Below are positions 7,748 through 15,911 of a stretch of 42,186 nt of DNA, piece by piece. Origin of the DNA: Oscillospiraceae bacterium. GTDB lineage: Bacteria; Bacillota; Clostridia; Oscillospirales; Oscillospiraceae. The notes under the pieces are model-generated. The model was not told the DNA's origin. It was given only the letters and a program-made list of their open reading frames with translations, and ran no database searches. The stretch is taken from assembly GCA_031262405.1 (NCBI GenBank), contig JAISHS010000018.1:1-42186 (forward strand), written 5' to 3'. Position numbers and translations under genes: made by a program. Each line of letters begins with the position of its first letter. Position 1 is the first letter of the stretch.

Positions 7748-8542
7748 ATGAAACGTATTTTATTGGGCTTGTTATCCCTAATACTGGTCATTGCAGCGGC
7801 GGGCTGCGCCGCAAATACGGAAGCGAACGAGGCGAGCGCCGCACCCGAAACGAGCTCGGAGCCTACGGCTATACCCGAGCCCGACAGCGAACCGGCGCCC
7901 TCGATGGAGGCGACCGAAGCACCACCAACGGAGGAACCAAATATGGCTACATTATTTTATCAGGGGCATGGCAGTTTGCGCGTCACCACGGCGGAGGGTA
8001 AGGTAATCTACATTGACCCATACGCCGGGGAAGGATATGACTCTCCCGCAGACCTAATCTTGGTGACGCACGGGCACTCGGATCATACGGCTGTGGATTT
8101 AATTAAAGCGCAGAACTCCGGCTGCCAAACCATCACCTATGAAGAAGCTCTGGTTGACGGCGAATACAAGACCTTCGACCTGGGCTATGTCACGGTTGAA
8201 GCCGTGGAAGCGGGAAATAACCCAAACCATGATATCACAGTCTGTGTGGGCTATATTTTGACTTTTAGCGATGGGAAAACAGTCTATATTTCCGGAGATA
8301 CTTCCACCACCGATCAAATGGCGACGCTCAAGGAGAGGAATTTGGATTACGCCTTTTTCTGTTGCGACGGCATTTATAACATGGATATTGAAGAAGCCGC
8401 CGCCTGTGCCGAGCTCGTCGGGGCGAAGCACAGTATCCCTTACCACATGTCGCCGGGCGAAAACTTTAGCCAAGAACGCGCGGAACTCTTTGATGTTCCG
8501 AACCGGCTTATTATCGCGGACGGCGAGGAAATTACGCTGTAA
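7748..8542 (+). CDS. MBL-fold metallo-hydrolase lipoprotein
   Basis: A 264-residue lipoprotein: signal peptide of about 19 residues with an AAGC lipobox, an acidic Ser/Pro/Glu linker to about residue 58, then a UlaG-like metallo-beta-lactamase domain. Visible motifs are FYQGHGSLRV, IDPYAGEG, the metal-binding THGHSDHT, the later Asp in ISGDTS and the final His in IPYHMSPG. The enzyme would act outside the membrane; the substrate is unknown. ATG at 7748 is chosen over upstream in-frame starts because the signal peptide begins there and purine-rich sites (AGGAGGT, GAGGA) precede it. It is monocistronic, with its own extended -10 promoter, and is followed directly by the inverted-repeat element at 8544. 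Confidence 0.9.
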   Translation: MKRILLGLLSLILVIAAAGCAANTEANEASAAPETSSEPTAIPEPDSEPAPSMEATEAPPTEEPNMATLFYQGHGSLRVTTAEGKVIYIDPYAGEGYDSPADLILVTHGHSDHTAVDLIKAQNSGCQTITYEEALVDGEYKTFDLGYVTVEAVEAGNNPNHDITVCVGYILTFSDGKTVYISGDTSTTDQMATLKERNLDYAFFCCDGIYNMDIEEAAACAELVGAKHSIPYHMSPGENFSQERAELFDVPNRLIIADGEEITL

Positions 8543-8543
8543 T

Positions 8544-8820
8544 TAAGCAGTGCAGTTCAAATCCGAACCCGTTTTTAGCGGGCGGATTTTCCCCCATACT
8601 GCCTCATCTGTCTAGTGAATACACAAAGTATTCCCGTCGCCAGCTTCGTTGTCTGGAGCAAAATCCGCTCCGCTAAAAATCTTCGACCTTTCCGCTAGAT
8701 AATTTTTCAGTTTTCGCGGCGGACGACGACGCTTTGCTGACGCAAAGCTAGGAGGACAACAAAGAAAAATGGAATAATTAGCAGCGGAAAGGCGGGTTCG
8801 GATTTAAACTACACTGGCTA
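8544..8820. repeat. MITE-like or structured-RNA element with terminal inverted repeats
   Basis: A non-coding stretch of about 277 bp bounded by imperfect 28-bp inverted repeats (8544-8571 and 8793-8820, 24 of 28 matching; the inner 13 bp ATCCGAACCCG side is exact). Inside are further nested pairings: 8573-8590 with 8660-8678 (TTTTAGCGG against CCGCTAAAA), CCTTTCCGCT near 8687 with AGCGGAAAGG near 8783, GAATAC/GTATTC, CCAG/CTGG, and GCTTTGC/GCAAAGC. No credible ORF. It begins two bases after the MBL gene stop. It resembles a non-autonomous mobile element or a large folded RNA; I cannot tell which. Confidence 0.55.
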
Positions 8821-8824
8821 AGCA

Positions 8825-8861
8825 AGGAGGAGTCGAACCCGTGCCGGGGTTGACTCCTCCT
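8825..8861. other. Strong stem-loop next to the inverted-repeat element
   Basis: AGGAGGAGTC (8825-8834) pairs perfectly with GACTCCTCCT (8852-8861), with an inner AACCC/GGGTT helix. No T-run follows, so it is a poor intrinsic terminator. It contains anti-SD-like CTCCTCC. The rest of 8862-8938 shows nothing recognisable. Confidence 0.5.
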
Positions 8862-8938
8862 CGTACTAAGCCGGATACGACATAATATTGCCGAGGAAAA
8901 GAAGCTATATAGCAGTACCGTGAAGGCGTTCATTCCGC

Positions 8939-8967
8939 TTGTGTTATATTCTGCAATGCAGTAGAAT
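8939..8967 (+). promoter_or_regulatory. Putative TfoX-N gene promoter with internal palindrome
   Basis: TTGTGT (8939-8944), 17 bp, TAGAAT (8962-8967). Within it ATATTCT (8946-8952) and AGAATAT (8963-8969) form a 7-bp inverted repeat around a CTGCA-A-TGCAG core, a possible operator overlapping the core promoter. Confidence 0.45.
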
Positions 8968-9010
8968 ATCAGTCGGAGAATGAAGACTTTTCAGACGAAA
9001 AGGAGTTATA

Positions 9011-9337
9011 ATGGCAACAACACAGAGCTTCATTGAATACGTCTGCGAGCAAATTGCGGACACGGGCGCGGTTCGATATAAAAAGATGTTCGGCGAGTAC
9101 ATGGTTTACGTGGGTGACAAGCCTCTGCTGCTCGTGTGCGACAACTGCGTCTATGTAAAACCTCGCCCGGAGCTTGCGGAACTACTGGCGGGCGCAGAAA
9201 TGGGTCTGCCCTACGAGGGTACAAAGGAGCATTACATTGTTGACGCGGACGACCGTGAGACGCTTCGCGCCGTGGTGGAGCTTCTCGAACCCATAACGCC
9301 CGTACCGAAAAAAAGAAAGGCAAAGGGGAAGAAGTAA
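9011..9337 (+). CDS. TfoX/Sxy N-terminal domain protein
   Basis: A 108-residue protein made only of the TfoX N-terminal domain: FIEYVCEQIADTG, the hallmark RYKKMFGEYMVYVGDKPLLLVCDN and VYVKP, then GLPYEGTKEHYIVD and a basic tail PKKRKAKGKK. AAAAGGAG lies 6 nt before the ATG. In gammaproteobacteria Sxy/TfoX co-activates competence genes with CRP through a two-domain protein; stand-alone N-terminal domains in Firmicutes are common and uncharacterised, so competence control should not be assumed. Monocistronic, with a promoter-like sequence that contains a palindrome. Confidence 0.88.
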   Translation: MATTQSFIEYVCEQIADTGAVRYKKMFGEYMVYVGDKPLLLVCDNCVYVKPRPELAELLAGAEMGLPYEGTKEHYIVDADDRETLRAVVELLEPITPVPKKRKAKGKK

Positions 9338-9359
9338 TCGCGCGGCAATATCAGAGCGG

Positions 9360-9388
9360 TTGATTTTGCGGGCATTTGTTGGTATAGT
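9360..9388 (+). promoter_or_regulatory. Putative sigma-A promoter
   Basis: TTGATT (9360-9365), 17 bp, TATAGT (9383-9388). It would transcribe the short ORF at 9416 and possibly the HD-DUF429 gene. Confidence 0.5.
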
Positions 9389-9415
9389 GTTAATCATGAA
9401 AAGATGTGACGGCGA

Positions 9416-9499
9416 ATGATTCAAAACGGCGAGATACTTTCCGGGGATCGCATAGTCGGAACGGCGCGCGGCGGGGTGCTGACGGTGCGCGGCGGCTAA
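9416..9499 (+). CDS. Possible 27-residue peptide
   Basis: A short ORF encoding a 27-residue glycine-rich peptide beginning MIQNGEILSGDRIVG and ending in RGG. It begins about 28 bp after the -10 of a good promoter-like sequence, but its upstream GACGGCGA is a poor ribosome binding site. It may be a real small peptide, a leader, or the remains of a longer gene; no homologue is recognised. Confidence 0.25.
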   Translation: MIQNGEILSGDRIVGTARGGVLTVRGG

Positions 9500-9565
9500 T
9501 AAGTATGAACAATTCAGCCAAATAGGTAGACCTGATATTATAAAGCCCTACAAGTGAGGTTAATT

Positions 9566-10870
9566 ATGAGCGACGCGCGGTGTATTACAACATATAAAAA
9601 TGTAACATTCAACATTGAAAACCCCGGCGTTGACGATATTCACGCCGAGGATATTGCTCATGCGCTGTCACTCATGTGCCGCGCGGGAGGGCATTTCAAG
9701 CGTTTTTACTCCGTAGCGCAGCATTCTATAAACTGCTACCGCGAGGCCAGAGCGAGAGGTCTTACGGCGCGTGTGCAGCTTGCGGCGCTACTGCACGACG
9801 CGAGCGAGGCGTACATAGCGGACATTACCCGTCCGGTGAAGGCGCTTTTGCCGGAGTATCTGCGGATTGAAGGTGCTTTGGAGCAGAAAATCCTTGAGAA
9901 ATTCGATATCGGCGACTTGACATGTGACGAGCGCGACGCCGTCAGAGTAATAGACAACGCCATGCTCGCCTGTGAGTTCGCCGCGCTCCACGCCGGAGGT
10001 TGGCCGGGCGGCGCGCCGGAAATGAAGGCGAACCTTGATTTTACGACCCGTGATATGCGAGAGGTGGAGGTACAATTCATGAACATACTAAATCGCCTTT
10101 TTGGACATGGCAAGAGGGATGAAAAAGAAGCCACAGCTATCGGCATAGACGCCTGCAATGCCGTGGGCGTGGGAAACTGTAAATATGGGTGGGTAGCAGT
10201 GATCCTCACCTCAAGCGGAGGCGCTACCCTCAAACCGCTTCAAAAGATTGATGAAATACTGAATATAAAGGCCGACGTTATTATAATCGATATTCCGATA
10301 GGCTTTATGGATGCCGGAAATAATGAGCGACCGGGCGATAAACTTGCGCGGAAAATGGTCGGTAAACGTGCGTCGAGCGTCTTTCCTGTGCCTTGCCGCA
10401 GAGCGATCTACGCGGAAAGTTATGAGCAAGCTAGCTTGATAAATAAAAACTCAACCGGCAGGGGTCTGTCGAAGCAGTCGTGGGCAATCGTCCCCAAAAT
10501 CCGGGAGGTGGACGAGTTTCTGCGCGAATATCCGCATATGCGCCGTTGCTTAATTGAGTCGCACCCTGAGCTTTGCTTTACAGCGCTTAGGTGTGAGCCG
10601 TGTGAATACTCGAAAAAGACGCCGGAAGGACTAAGCGAGCGCAAGGTAGCTCTCAGCCGCTATTTGGATACGGAAAACCTTTTGGCGCAGAACCCGTTTA
10701 GAAAAAAAGACGCAGGTGTTGATGACATCCTCGACGCCGCAGTGCTTGCCGTCACCGGGATACTGGGACTCGAAAACGGCTTTCGCACCCTGCCGGAAAA
10801 CCCACCTACAGACAGCGAAGGGCTCAAAATGCAAATGACGCTCGCGAATTTGAGCGGTAACGCCATATGA
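9566..10870 (+). CDS. HD-domain hydrolase fused to DUF429 (RNase H-like) domain
   Basis: A 434-residue two-domain protein. The N-terminal part (about 1-175) is a YfbR-like HD hydrolase: YSVAQHSINC supplies the first His, AALLHDASEAYIADITRPVK the HD pair and phage-like DITRPVK, and VIDNAM the last Asp. Such enzymes usually dephosphorylate nucleotides. The C-terminal part (about 190-430) is DUF429: GIDACNAVGVGNCKYGW, IIDIPIGF, RASSVFPVPCRRAIY, STGRGLSKQSWAI-type, PKIREVDEFL, ESHPELCFTAL and DDILDAAV. DUF429 is a predicted nuclease-like family without a known substrate. ATG at 9566 is preferred over GTG at 9554 because GAGG sits 6 nt before it. It overlaps the next gene by 4 bp. No frameshift is seen at the junction, so this is a true fusion. 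Confidence 0.88.
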   Translation: MSDARCITTYKNVTFNIENPGVDDIHAEDIAHALSLMCRAGGHFKRFYSVAQHSINCYREARARGLTARVQLAALLHDASEAYIADITRPVKALLPEYLRIEGALEQKILEKFDIGDLTCDERDAVRVIDNAMLACEFAALHAGGWPGGAPEMKANLDFTTRDMREVEVQFMNILNRLFGHGKRDEKEATAIGIDACNAVGVGNCKYGWVAVILTSSGGATLKPLQKIDEILNIKADVIIIDIPIGFMDAGNNERPGDKLARKMVGKRASSVFPVPCRRAIYAESYEQASLINKNSTGRGLSKQSWAIVPKIREVDEFLREYPHMRRCLIESHPELCFTALRCEPCEYSKKTPEGLSERKVALSRYLDTENLLAQNPFRKKDAGVDDILDAAVLAVTGILGLENGFRTLPENPPTDSEGLKMQMTLANLSGNAI

Positions 10871-11241
10871 GTGCAAGCATCTCTCTCACCGTAAATATAA
10901 ATAGCCTTACCAATGAGAAAAAGCGCATTGCGATTGACGACACGAAATATGCTGACCTCGAAATCAGCGTCACCCAGATGAAGCCGGGCGGGTTGTGCGA
11001 GAGACTGATTCAGGCCAAAGAACTGCCCGTAGACGTGGACGGATTGGCATACATTGAATTTGCAATTGCGTCCGGCAACAAAACATATCGCTATTCGGTC
11101 AAAGCAACGCTTGGTAAGCAGTATTTGATTACTGTCAGGCTGATATTTATATACAAGTGCCAATACTGCGGGCAGTTCTATCAGAGGCTTGACGACGGCG
11201 TGTACTGCGCGAATTGCATTGAAGATATATATCAGCGGTGA
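10867..11241 (+). CDS. Small zinc-ribbon protein, unknown function
   Basis: A 124-residue protein starting in the ATGA overlap with the HD-DUF429 gene, so the two are probably translated together. The first 95 residues look beta-rich and match no family I know. The C-terminus carries CQYCGQFYQRLDDGVYCANC, a CxxC...CxxC zinc-ribbon-like module for binding zinc, nucleic acid or a partner. A helper of the nucleotide-acting neighbour is a reasonable guess but only a guess. Confidence 0.7.
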   Translation: MSASISLTVNINSLTNEKKRIAIDDTKYADLEISVTQMKPGGLCERLIQAKELPVDVDGLAYIEFAIASGNKTYRYSVKATLGKQYLITVRLIFIYKCQYCGQFYQRLDDGVYCANCIEDIYQR

Positions 11242-11314
11242 TGGCGTTTTCGATGAACGCGGTTTTGCCGCGCTGTCGTCGGCTGCGTAGACCCTTTCTA
11301 TCCATCCAAAACAC

Positions 11315-11350
11315 TTTTCCCTGCCAAAACCTTGATTTTGGCAGGGAAAA
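11315..11350. terminator. Perfect 15-bp stem-loop downstream of the zinc-ribbon gene
   Basis: TTTTCCCTGCCAAAA (11315-11329), loop CCTTGA, TTTTGGCAGGGAAAA (11336-11350). Very stable and likely bounds the HD-DUF429 transcript, although the T-rich arm is on the 5' side on either strand. The remaining part of 11242-11517 contains a small GACGCA/TGCGTC hairpin (11412-11427) and the GAGAGGGG ribosome site of the next gene. Confidence 0.55.
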
Positions 11351-11517
11351 ATGATACGCTAAAAAACAGTGTCGAATCGTAAACACTCAATGAGATATTG
11401 ACTGCACGGCGGACGCAATACTGCGTCTTGCTAAAACGCCGAAGGAGTGTTGCGTGTTCCACCCTTATTTCGTGGCAAGACGGGGATATTTTGACATATG
11501 AGAGGGGATAAGCCGCT

Positions 11518-13263
11518 ATGCTTAACCGCACAAATACTCTGATAAATAATAAGTTTCGGGCTTTTCTCATCCCCACCATTGTCAGCACGGCGGCGCTCGC
11601 CGTCGCCTCCGTCATTGACACGATCCTCGTGGGTAACCTGCTCGGCGAAGCGGAGCTTGCGGCGATTGGTCTGTCGGGTCCCTTTGTCTTCGCGCTTAAC
11701 GCTATCGCCCTGCTGTTTATGATAGGCGGCGTCATAGCGGCGTCCGCCGCAAAAGGGCAAATGGATGAGCGAAAAGCGAATCTGCTGTTCACCTTGTCCA
11801 TTTCCGGCGGAGTGCTCGTGCTGCTCATTTTCGGCGTTGCGGTTTTTTTCCTCGCCGAGCCTATCGCGCGCTTTTTCGCCTTGGACGAGGGAAATCTTGT
11901 CCCCTTTATCACGGACTATCTGCAAACTGTGGCTTTCTCCGGACCCTTCGTCTTGTTCACGCTCGCCCTGTCGCAGTACATGAGAGCAGAGGGACACGTC
12001 CGCGCCTCGGCGGTCATTCCCATTGTCGCGAATGCCGCCGACCTCGTGATGGGATATGTGTTCATGGCGTACATGGATATGGGCATTGCCGGGGCGGGGC
12101 TTTCAACGACACTCAGCTACGTAGTGGGCGTCTTGCTGACAATACCTTACCTCGCTTCAAAGCAGCGGGCGTTTCGGTTTATTCTCCCTAAGCTTCGCGA
12201 GCTTGCGTATTACCTCAGCATCTTCAAGGCAGGCATATCTCGCTCGCTCAACGCGCTTGCAAGTATGCTGCGAATCGTCATTCTAAACTCCATCATCCTG
12301 TCCGCGCTCGGAGTGAACGGAATGACCGCCATGACCGTAATTACGAACGTCACGAGCCTAGTTAAGGTTATAGTGGGCGGAACCGCGGACACTCTTGCGC
12401 CGATAATCAGCACATTGAACGGGGAGCGGGATTTCTTTGGAGTCAGGGCGTCCGCCAAAGCAGCGCTTAAGGTTGTAGTCATAGGCTGCGTTGTTACCGC
12501 TATTTCCTGCATAGCGTTTCCGGAGCTAATCGGAGCCGCGTTCGGCATCCATGACGCCGACGCGCTGGCAGTGCTGAGACCCGCAATAAGACTATACGCG
12601 CTGTGTTTTACGCCTTACGGAATTGTCAATGTCATGCAAAACTTCTTCGCCGCAACGGGCAGGGCAAAGCTCTCGTCCTTTATCCCCATAGCCGACGATT
12701 TTGTCTATGTCATTGTCTTCTGTTTTGCGTTGTCGCTGATAAACGCTAATTTGCTTTGGCTCGGCTGGTTCTTCGCGGAGACTCTGACTATCGTGTCAGT
12801 TCTGATAATCGGCGCGCGGGTGCGCCGCCGCAGCGACGCGCAGGGCGTGCTGCTGCTGAAGCCCGGGAACCCGGACGAGCGCGTCTGGGATACTACAATT
12901 CCGGCGGATGTTGAAAGCGCCGTCAATCTTTCGGAGCAGGTAATAGGCTTTTGCACCTCAAACGGTACCCCTTCCGAGCTTGCTGTTCGTGTCGGAATCG
13001 CCGTCGAAGAAGTTGCCGTAAACATCGCGAAATACGGCGGCAACAACCGCTCCAACGCTATAGACATACTGGTGAGGATTGACGCAGACGTGCTGACGCT
13101 GCGTATCCGAGACGACGGTCAAATCTTCTCGCCGCTTGAAGTTAATACAGCCGCAGAGGATGGGCTGGCCGTAACGGGCATAGCAGTCCTGCGGGCTATA
13201 GCGGGAAAAATAGAATACAGCCGTCAGCTGGGTTTTAACACGACGGTGGTCTCTTTTGTGTGA
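11518..13263 (+). CDS. MATE-family transporter with C-terminal HATPase (RsbW-like) domain
   Basis: A 581-residue fusion. Residues 1-435 form a twelve-helix MATE-type transporter (VASVIDTILVGNLLGEAELAAIGL is the usual helix-1 signature). Residues about 455-581 form a GHKL ATPase domain like RsbW/SpoIIAB: N-box EVAVN at 498-502, G1 box RDDG at 531-534, and GLAVTGIAVL at 549-558 in place of the usual GLGL. The ATP-binding residues look intact. MATE proteins use sodium or proton gradients to export organic cations; an attached kinase-like domain is not part of the classical family. GAGAGGGG precedes the ATG. It stands alone, with no STAS or phosphatase gene next to it, but a related fusion at 39131 lies in a full partner-switching operon. 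Confidence 0.9.
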   Translation: MLNRTNTLINNKFRAFLIPTIVSTAALAVASVIDTILVGNLLGEAELAAIGLSGPFVFALNAIALLFMIGGVIAASAAKGQMDERKANLLFTLSISGGVLVLLIFGVAVFFLAEPIARFFALDEGNLVPFITDYLQTVAFSGPFVLFTLALSQYMRAEGHVRASAVIPIVANAADLVMGYVFMAYMDMGIAGAGLSTTLSYVVGVLLTIPYLASKQRAFRFILPKLRELAYYLSIFKAGISRSLNALASMLRIVILNSIILSALGVNGMTAMTVITNVTSLVKVIVGGTADTLAPIISTLNGERDFFGVRASAKAALKVVVIGCVVTAISCIAFPELIGAAFGIHDADALAVLRPAIRLYALCFTPYGIVNVMQNFFAATGRAKLSSFIPIADDFVYVIVFCFALSLINANLLWLGWFFAETLTIVSVLIIGARVRRRSDAQGVLLLKPGNPDERVWDTTIPADVESAVNLSEQVIGFCTSNGTPSELAVRVGIAVEEVAVNIAKYGGNNRSNAIDILVRIDADVLTLRIRDDGQIFSPLEVNTAAEDGLAVTGIAVLRAIAGKIEYSRQLGFNTTVVSFV

Positions 13264-13302
13264 AAAGCTCGGTTTGAATCCCTAAGGGTATAGGCGCAAG
13301 AC

Positions 13303-13330
13303 TTTCGCGCGCGCTTCTCTTCGCGCGAAA
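13303..13330. terminator. Bidirectional hairpin between convergent genes
   Basis: TTTCGCGCG (13303-13311) and CGCGCGAAA (13322-13330), 9-bp perfect arms with a 10-nt loop, placed between the MATE gene (plus) and the FtsX-like gene (minus). Confidence 0.5.
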
Positions 13331-13349
13331 ACAAACGCGCCCATTCTCA

Positions 13350-15218
13350 TCACTGGCTTCTCGAACTGAGCAGAGTTAGCGGTTCGCTTCGCAAATTGCC
13401 CCGGATGCCTGCCAGCGCGAGCAATACCGCTATTAGCATTGTACTTAGGGCAACTAAGACAAAGATGAGAGGATCGGGATTTGACATATCCGTATCCAAG
13501 ACAAGCTGCACATCAGCATTGTTCACCCAGCTGCTAAAGGTCGTATCAAACAGCTGATCCTGACCGGCGTCAATTACCAGTTCCCGGACTCTGCCGCCGG
13601 TCGCATAGCCCAAGACGCCGCCCATGAGGCAACCAATCAGAGTGATTAGAATGACGCCCGATAAGAGCGAGCGCAAACAGCTCTTCTTACTCATTCCCAG
13701 TGAACGCTCAATAGCCGTTCGCTTTTTTTGTGTCGTAATAAACAGATAAGTAAAGAAAGTCAATATCAGCAGCGTTGCCGCCGCTCCGGACAGCACCAGC
13801 ACCAGTGAGACGTTTTTCATCGCATCCAAGCCCGATTTTATCTGCGTATAGCCGCGATCATAGAATTGAATCTCAACATTGGAGATACCCTGTTTGCTCC
13901 AGGCTTCCGTATAAGACGCAATAGAGCCATTGGGAATCTGGAACGAAGTATTGAAGGCCTGCATCGGCGCATAGCGCAGAATATTATTTTCATCACTGTT
14001 TTTGACTGAGGCTGCGGGAATGACAACCTCGTTGCCCCCCATATCAAAACCCGATACCTCATAAGCAAAGTTGTTGAGATCATAAATACCGACAATGGTG
14101 TAACTGCCGTCGTCGAATACCGGATACACCTGCCCCTGTGCATTCAGCGGACTGGCATAAGGGGTTCCCCAGCCATTAGGCTGATAGTTTTGAGACGGAG
14201 AATTACCGTAATTTGCAAAGTAGAGCGGCAGCTCTAAGGTATCGCCGACATTTAGACTATTGTTTTTTGCAAAGTATCGGGGAATAAGGCAGACGCGTTC
14301 ACCCAGACGATATTCCTCCTCACTGATATCCCGCCCGGAGCCTATTGTTGCACCGCCGTTATGAAAGGCCATCAGCAGCTTGGTGCTGTTTGTCGGCGTC
14401 ACGGGAATGGTATTTTCGAATTTCTCATACCCCTCAATTAAGTTCAGCCAACACCGTCCCTGCAGGGAGTCATAATAGCCCTCAGTTACTTCCTCCCATA
14501 AATTTTCGCTTGAGAAGTTATCAGCTATCTTCTTTCCGTTTTTATCAACCTGTGTGGATTCCACGAAGCCCCCGGGAAGATATACCGTTGTCCTTTCACC
14601 GGTTTCTTTATCTGTCATACCGCGTGTTGTCAACAGCGAGACATAAGTCTTTCCCGCTTTCATCTCCGGCGGATTCTCAAGATATTCAGCCATAAACCAG
14701 ATTTCCGTAAGATCGCCGTATATAGTTCCGAGAAGCAATCGTTTTACCTTTATTTTGACCGGTTGTGACGGTACACAATCCTCCAGCGGCGTAAACTCCA
14801 CAATCAGATGTCCTCTCTCATTTGAGACAGAGCGCTCATATTCCCTGTCGCTGATGACATAATCGGGATGATACGCTCCATAATAAGGCCGCTGCTCCGG
14901 CTGCTCAATATAATTCGCGTCATCAAAATCCAGCACCGTCGGCGGCAGCTTGGCGTCGTATACCGGACCGCTCGTAAACTGATATTCATTCTCGAGAGCA
15001 GACCACTGAAACCCCGTTCTCATCGAATTTGGCAGCTGCCGCACCGTGCCGATGGTAGTGAAGCTCTCTTCAATAAGCCGCATTTGCTCTTGGCTTTCGA
15101 GTTGTAAGTGGACGCCCAACGCCAGCAGGCATACCGCAACCGCCAGCAGCAGTACAAACAGCGCTGTCCTCACCGGCATCCTCAGCATCTGACGGATGCT
15201 GTTACGCGTCTGACTCAT
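13350..15218 (-). CDS. ABC transporter permease, FtsX/MacB-like, large
   Basis: A 622-residue permease with one N-terminal helix (about residues 15-35), a large extracytoplasmic domain (about 40-475) and three C-terminal helices (about 480-505, 525-555, 590-612) typical of FtsX-like permeases. The C-terminal region has KKRTAIERSLGMSKKSCLRSLL, the coupling segment of this fold. GGAGG precedes the ATG. It overlaps the ATPase gene by 17 bp, so ATPase and permease are co-translated. With the other FtsX-like protein it would form the membrane part of a mechanotransmission-type ABC system (MacB/BceAB-like) for peptides or lipids; the cargo is unknown and no BceRS-type regulator is adjacent. Confidence 0.9.
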   Translation of the reverse strand: MSQTRNSIRQMLRMPVRTALFVLLLAVAVCLLALGVHLQLESQEQMRLIEESFTTIGTVRQLPNSMRTGFQWSALENEYQFTSGPVYDAKLPPTVLDFDDANYIEQPEQRPYYGAYHPDYVISDREYERSVSNERGHLIVEFTPLEDCVPSQPVKIKVKRLLLGTIYGDLTEIWFMAEYLENPPEMKAGKTYVSLLTTRGMTDKETGERTTVYLPGGFVESTQVDKNGKKIADNFSSENLWEEVTEGYYDSLQGRCWLNLIEGYEKFENTIPVTPTNSTKLLMAFHNGGATIGSGRDISEEEYRLGERVCLIPRYFAKNNSLNVGDTLELPLYFANYGNSPSQNYQPNGWGTPYASPLNAQGQVYPVFDDGSYTIVGIYDLNNFAYEVSGFDMGGNEVVIPAASVKNSDENNILRYAPMQAFNTSFQIPNGSIASYTEAWSKQGISNVEIQFYDRGYTQIKSGLDAMKNVSLVLVLSGAAATLLILTFFTYLFITTQKKRTAIERSLGMSKKSCLRSLLSGVILITLIGCLMGGVLGYATGGRVRELVIDAGQDQLFDTTFSSWVNNADVQLVLDTDMSNPDPLIFVLVALSTMLIAVLLALAGIRGNLRSEPLTLLSSRSQ

Positions 15219-15900
15219 GCTGCCCCTCCTTTGCCAGTGTTGTTAATTGTCCATCCTGCATCATATAAACAGCGTCGGCCTGCTTGGCAAGCTCTTCATT
15301 GTGGGTCACAACAATAACGGCATAGCCCCGCTCGTGCGCCAGAAGCTTGAGCTGATTCGTTATCATATTACCGTTTTTAGCATCCAAATTGCCCGTCGGC
15401 TCATCGGCCAGCATAATCTTACCGCCCGCGGCCCGTGCCCGCGCGATCGCTACCCGCTGCTGCTCGCCTCCGCTCATCATTAGGGGACGCCTACGCCATA
15501 TCTTTTCGCCTAAGCCTACCTCGGCAATGAGCTGCTTGGCGACGGCTTCCGCCTCCGCTTTGGAGCGCCCCTGCAGCTGCATGGGATACGTGACATTCTC
15601 CAGTGCGGTCAGCAGAGGAAATAGATTAAACGACTGGTATACTACCGACGCCGTCTTAAGCCGGTAGCGGTCACGATTGAGTGCGGACATGGCAGAGCCG
15701 TCCACATAGATCTCGCCGCTCGTTGGAAGATCTAATCCGGCCAATAAGGACAGAAGGGTTGTCTTGCCGCTGCCTGAATGCCCGACAATGGCATAAAACG
15801 CGCCCTCGTCAAAGGAACAGGTAACATTTTTGACTGCCTCTATGGTCTGATATTTTCCCTGATAGCTATAGCTTACATCCTTGACTTCAATGAGTCCCAT
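15202..15900 (-). CDS. ABC transporter ATP-binding protein, LolD/MacB-like
   Basis: A 232-residue ATPase with all motifs intact: Walker A GHSGSGKTTL (about 38-47), Q-loop VYQSFNLFP, signature MSGGEQQRVAIARA, Walker B IMLADEPTGNLD and the switch His in VVVTHNEELA. TGNLD is typical of the LolD/MacB/BceA subgroup that partners FtsX-like permeases. AAGGAG lies 7 nt before the ATG. Middle gene of the three-gene operon. Confidence 0.95.
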   Translation of the reverse strand: MGLIEVKDVSYSYQGKYQTIEAVKNVTCSFDEGAFYAIVGHSGSGKTTLLSLLAGLDLPTSGEIYVDGSAMSALNRDRYRLKTASVVYQSFNLFPLLTALENVTYPMQLQGRSKAEAEAVAKQLIAEVGLGEKIWRRRPLMMSGGEQQRVAIARARAAGGKIMLADEPTGNLDAKNGNMITNQLKLLAHERGYAVIVVTHNEELAKQADAVYMMQDGQLTTLAKEGQHESDA

Positions 15901-15911
15901 ATTCTTTCTCC

